Assembly (NCBI GenBank): GCA_028288395.1
Contig: JAQBNV010000329.1
Location: 1-7,205, forward strand
Direction of reading: 5' to 3'
From: Adhaeribacter sp.
GTDB taxonomy: Bacteria; Bacteroidota; Bacteroidia; Cytophagales; Hymenobacteraceae
Length of the DNA stretch: 7,205 nucleotides
Made by a program: the position numbers and the translations under genes. The notes under the pieces were generated by a model. The model worked only from the letters and a program-made list of their open reading frames with translations, did no database searches and was not told the origin of the DNA. Numbering within the stretch: the first letter of the stretch is position 1; every line of letters starts with the position of its first letter. Shown in pieces: positions 5,384 through 7,205 of this stretch.

Positions 5384-6829
5384 GTGAAAATAAATTTTAA
5401 ATTATACTTAGTGGCAGTGTTGGGCTTGCTGCAGATTATATTGCCTGCCTGTACCAGCAACAGCCATTTAACTACCCAGGCACCGGACGCACAGGTATCG
5501 GCTCCGCCGGCAATTGCGCCTAAACTCTCTACCGTAACTGTTCCAATTTCTTTTGGCATACAGGCGCTGGCCGAAAAACTGAACCAGGAAATTGCGGGCG
5601 TACTGTATAAAGACGATAACCTGGAAGACGATAATCTGAAAGTAACCGTGGTAAAAGCCGGCAACCTAAGCCTGCAAGCCAACGGAAATAAAATTTATTT
5701 AAGCATGCCTCTGCGGGTATCGGCCACCGGCCGCTGGATTTGGGAAGCCTGCAAAGTATGTCCGCGGTTGCAGAAAACCGAAAGCACCGCCTTCGACCTG
5801 GTAGTAAACAGCGAGAGCCAGTTGGCCTTTACCGAAGATTACCAGGTTAAATCGACGAGCGTTAGTGATTTTGAATGGGGCAGCACCAAACCGGTTATTA
5901 CCTTAGGGCCGCTTAAAATTGGCCTGGCCCGCTTTATCGAGCCGGCACTCCGGGCCCAGATGCAAGCCTTAACCGCCCAACTCGACCGCGAAATACAGAG
6001 CCGGATTAAAATAAAGAATTACGTGCAGCAAGCCTGGGTACAGGTGCAGCAACCTATTCCGCTGAACAAGGAACTGGATGCCTGGCTTACCATTACGCCC
6101 CAAGCCATCCGGGTGTCGCCGTTAACGGCCAGCAACGGTAATTTTAATTTACAAATTGGCCTGAGCTCTTTTCTGCAAACCGTAACCAACGGCAAGCCCA
6201 ATATTCAACCTAATTTAACACTCCCGCCGTTGGTAACTGACAACCAACTGGTAAACGAGGTGCAGATTGGTTTGATGGGGGAAATTTCTTATGCCCACGC
6301 TACCCAAATACTGAAAGAACAAATGGTTGGCCAGCAGTTTACGTTTTCGAAAGGCAAAGACCAGATTACCGTTCACGACGTGGCCCTATCGGGTAGCGGC
6401 GATAAACTGGTGGTAATGCTGGACGTTACCGGTACCACCAAAGCGGGCCTGTTTACCCGGAACATCGCGGGCAAAATATTCCTGAAAGGTATCCCCTACC
6501 TGGATGCCCAAACCAACAGCATCCGGGTGCGGGACGTAGATTACGACCTCGATACAAAAGACCAATTATTAAAAGCCGCCAACTGGCTGGCCAAAAACCA
6601 CTTTGCCCAAACGCTCGAAGACCAGATTAGCCTGCCCTTTAAATCCCAACTGGCTGCCGCCCACCAGCTCCTGCAACAAAACCTGGATCAGGCCAGCCAA
6701 TTAAACCAATCGGTGCAGCTAACCGGGCAGATTACCGAAATGGTACCGGACGCCATCTACCTGACACCGACTTCGATCAAAGCCCGGGTAAATGCCAAAG
6801 GCACCCTGGCCGCCCGGATTAGTCTTTAG
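5384..6829 (+). CDS. DUF4403-like lipoprotein
   Basis: A 481-residue exported lipoprotein of unknown function. The N-terminus MKINFKLYLVAVLGLLQIILPAC is a lipoprotein signal peptide with lipobox LPAC and the lipidated cysteine at residue 23, so the mature protein should be anchored to a membrane facing the periplasm or cell surface. A linker rich in Pro and Ala (about 30-48) follows. DUF4403-like segments then appear: STVTVPISF (49-57), AEKLNQEIAGVLYKDD (63-78), RWIWEA (117-122) and LDAWLTITPQAIRVSPL (231-247). The length is usual for the family and the C-terminus looks complete. The GTG start is chosen because there is no ATG nearby and the basic signal n-region begins there; GGAG at 5367-5370 is rather far away (13 bases). 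C123 and C126 form a CxxC that may be a disulfide or a local peculiarity. The preceding gene is not obviously linked to it. Confidence 0.85.
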   Translation: MKINFKLYLVAVLGLLQIILPACTSNSHLTTQAPDAQVSAPPAIAPKLSTVTVPISFGIQALAEKLNQEIAGVLYKDDNLEDDNLKVTVVKAGNLSLQANGNKIYLSMPLRVSATGRWIWEACKVCPRLQKTESTAFDLVVNSESQLAFTEDYQVKSTSVSDFEWGSTKPVITLGPLKIGLARFIEPALRAQMQALTAQLDREIQSRIKIKNYVQQAWVQVQQPIPLNKELDAWLTITPQAIRVSPLTASNGNFNLQIGLSSFLQTVTNGKPNIQPNLTLPPLVTDNQLVNEVQIGLMGEISYAHATQILKEQMVGQQFTFSKGKDQITVHDVALSGSGDKLVVMLDVTGTTKAGLFTRNIAGKIFLKGIPYLDAQTNSIRVRDVDYDLDTKDQLLKAANWLAKNHFAQTLEDQISLPFKSQLAAAHQLLQQNLDQASQLNQSVQLTGQITEMVPDAIYLTPTSIKARVNAKGTLAARISL

Positions 6830-6917
6830 CATTTTGCAATATCAGTCTATTATCTGCCGGAGGATTAAATAAATCGCATATACTTAGATAACAGACACAC
6901 AAATTCAAGTACCCCAA

Positions 6918-6998
6918 AGTTGTCATTCAGAAGGAACCTATTGGGTTAGCCGCTTAATATGTTCCTCCAGGAATCCTGGGATTCCCAGAATAACAACT
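6918..6998. repeat. Imperfect inverted-repeat element, REP/MITE-like
   Basis: The left arm starts AGTTGTCATTCAG (6918-6930). The right arm, read on the - strand from 6998, starts AGTTGTTATTCTG, and both continue into GGAA(C/T)C. Inside, AGGAAC (6932-6937) can pair with GTTCCT (6961-6966), and GGAATC-CTGG-GATTCC (6970-6985) forms a perfect small hairpin. No coding capacity is present. The structure looks like a short non-autonomous intergenic repeat; other genomic copies would be needed to confirm this. Confidence 0.45.
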
Positions 6999-7072
6999 CT
7001 AAGTTCCGGGGAACAAAAACCCTTATCCTAACTAATAGAGCGAATTCATTAAAGTACTGATAGTATAAATAT

Positions 7073-7119
7073 TAAATCAAAAGAGTCCTCCGGAACATCC
7101 GGAGGGCTCTTTTGATTTA
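7073..7119. terminator. Strong bidirectional rho-independent terminator
   Basis: Bases 7073-7093 pair with 7099-7119 in a 21-bp stem with one G-U pair (7086 with 7106) and an AACAT loop. The core is CCTCCGG/CCGGAGG, flanked by A-rich and T-rich arms (AAAAGAG and CTCTTTT), so it should stop transcription from both sides. On the + strand it lies 243 bases after the lipoprotein stop; on the - strand it would end a gene entering from the right edge. Confidence 0.9.
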
Positions 7120-7205
7120 TTCCCTAATGGCCAGGGTGCTAATTTCAGGCCGAAAGTAAAATATTGCTTTCGCTAAAAATTTACAATGACAAAGGCTTTT
7201 GGCCG

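Larger units (their letters stand above)
6830..7205. other. Non-coding right end of the window
   Basis: No convincing gene lies in these 376 bases. They hold an inverted-repeat element (6918-6998), a strong bidirectional terminator (7073-7119) and a small CGAAAG/CTTTCG hairpin (7151-7156 with 7167-7172). On the - strand a frame entering from the right edge reads RPKAFVIVNF and then a TAG stop (7175-7173). This could be the tail of a convergent gene, but ten residues are too few to decide. Confidence 0.5.

Overview
The window looks like chromosomal DNA from a Bacteroidota bacterium, most likely a Cytophagales member (Hymenobacteraceae/Adhaeribacter type). The reasons are two copies of the Bacteroidota -7 promoter octamer TAnnTTTG, mostly absent Shine-Dalgarno sequences, and DUF4403-like and DUF3891-like proteins. 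The assignment rests on recognition, not on a search. All recognisable genes are on the + strand.

Layout. (1) 68-1017: remains of an SDR-type L-threonine 3-dehydrogenase gene, broken by a -1 frameshift in a C-run (441-445) and lacking any in-frame start codon. (2) 1018-1500: a gene-free stretch of hairpins and degenerate repeats. (3) 1501-4301: a compact four-gene operon with a TAnnTTTG promoter, then a 26-bp palindromic operator, then an ABC ATPase, a six-helix membrane protein, a short GntR regulator of the YtrA type, and an exported or membrane-anchored protein resembling the GIN/DUF2807 beta-helix group. A rho-independent terminator at 4335-4370 closes it. (4) 4460-5185: a DUF3891-like protein whose conserved His/Asp residues resemble the HD hydrolase pattern. 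(5) 5186-5383: an intergenic stretch with several hairpins. (6) 5384-6829: a DUF4403-like lipoprotein with a GTG start. (7) 6830-7205: a non-coding end with an inverted-repeat element and a very strong bidirectional terminator, which may serve a convergent gene just beyond the right edge.

The most interesting part is the operon at 1501-4301. The operator half-sites AGTGTA and TACACT lie immediately downstream of the -7 box. They match, from memory, the site used by Bacillus subtilis YtrA, although here the regulator is the third gene and the phylum is different. The simplest model is an autorepressed, inducible ABC transporter responding to cell-envelope stress, with an additional extracytoplasmic protein of unknown role. 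Substrate and inducer cannot be read from the sequence.
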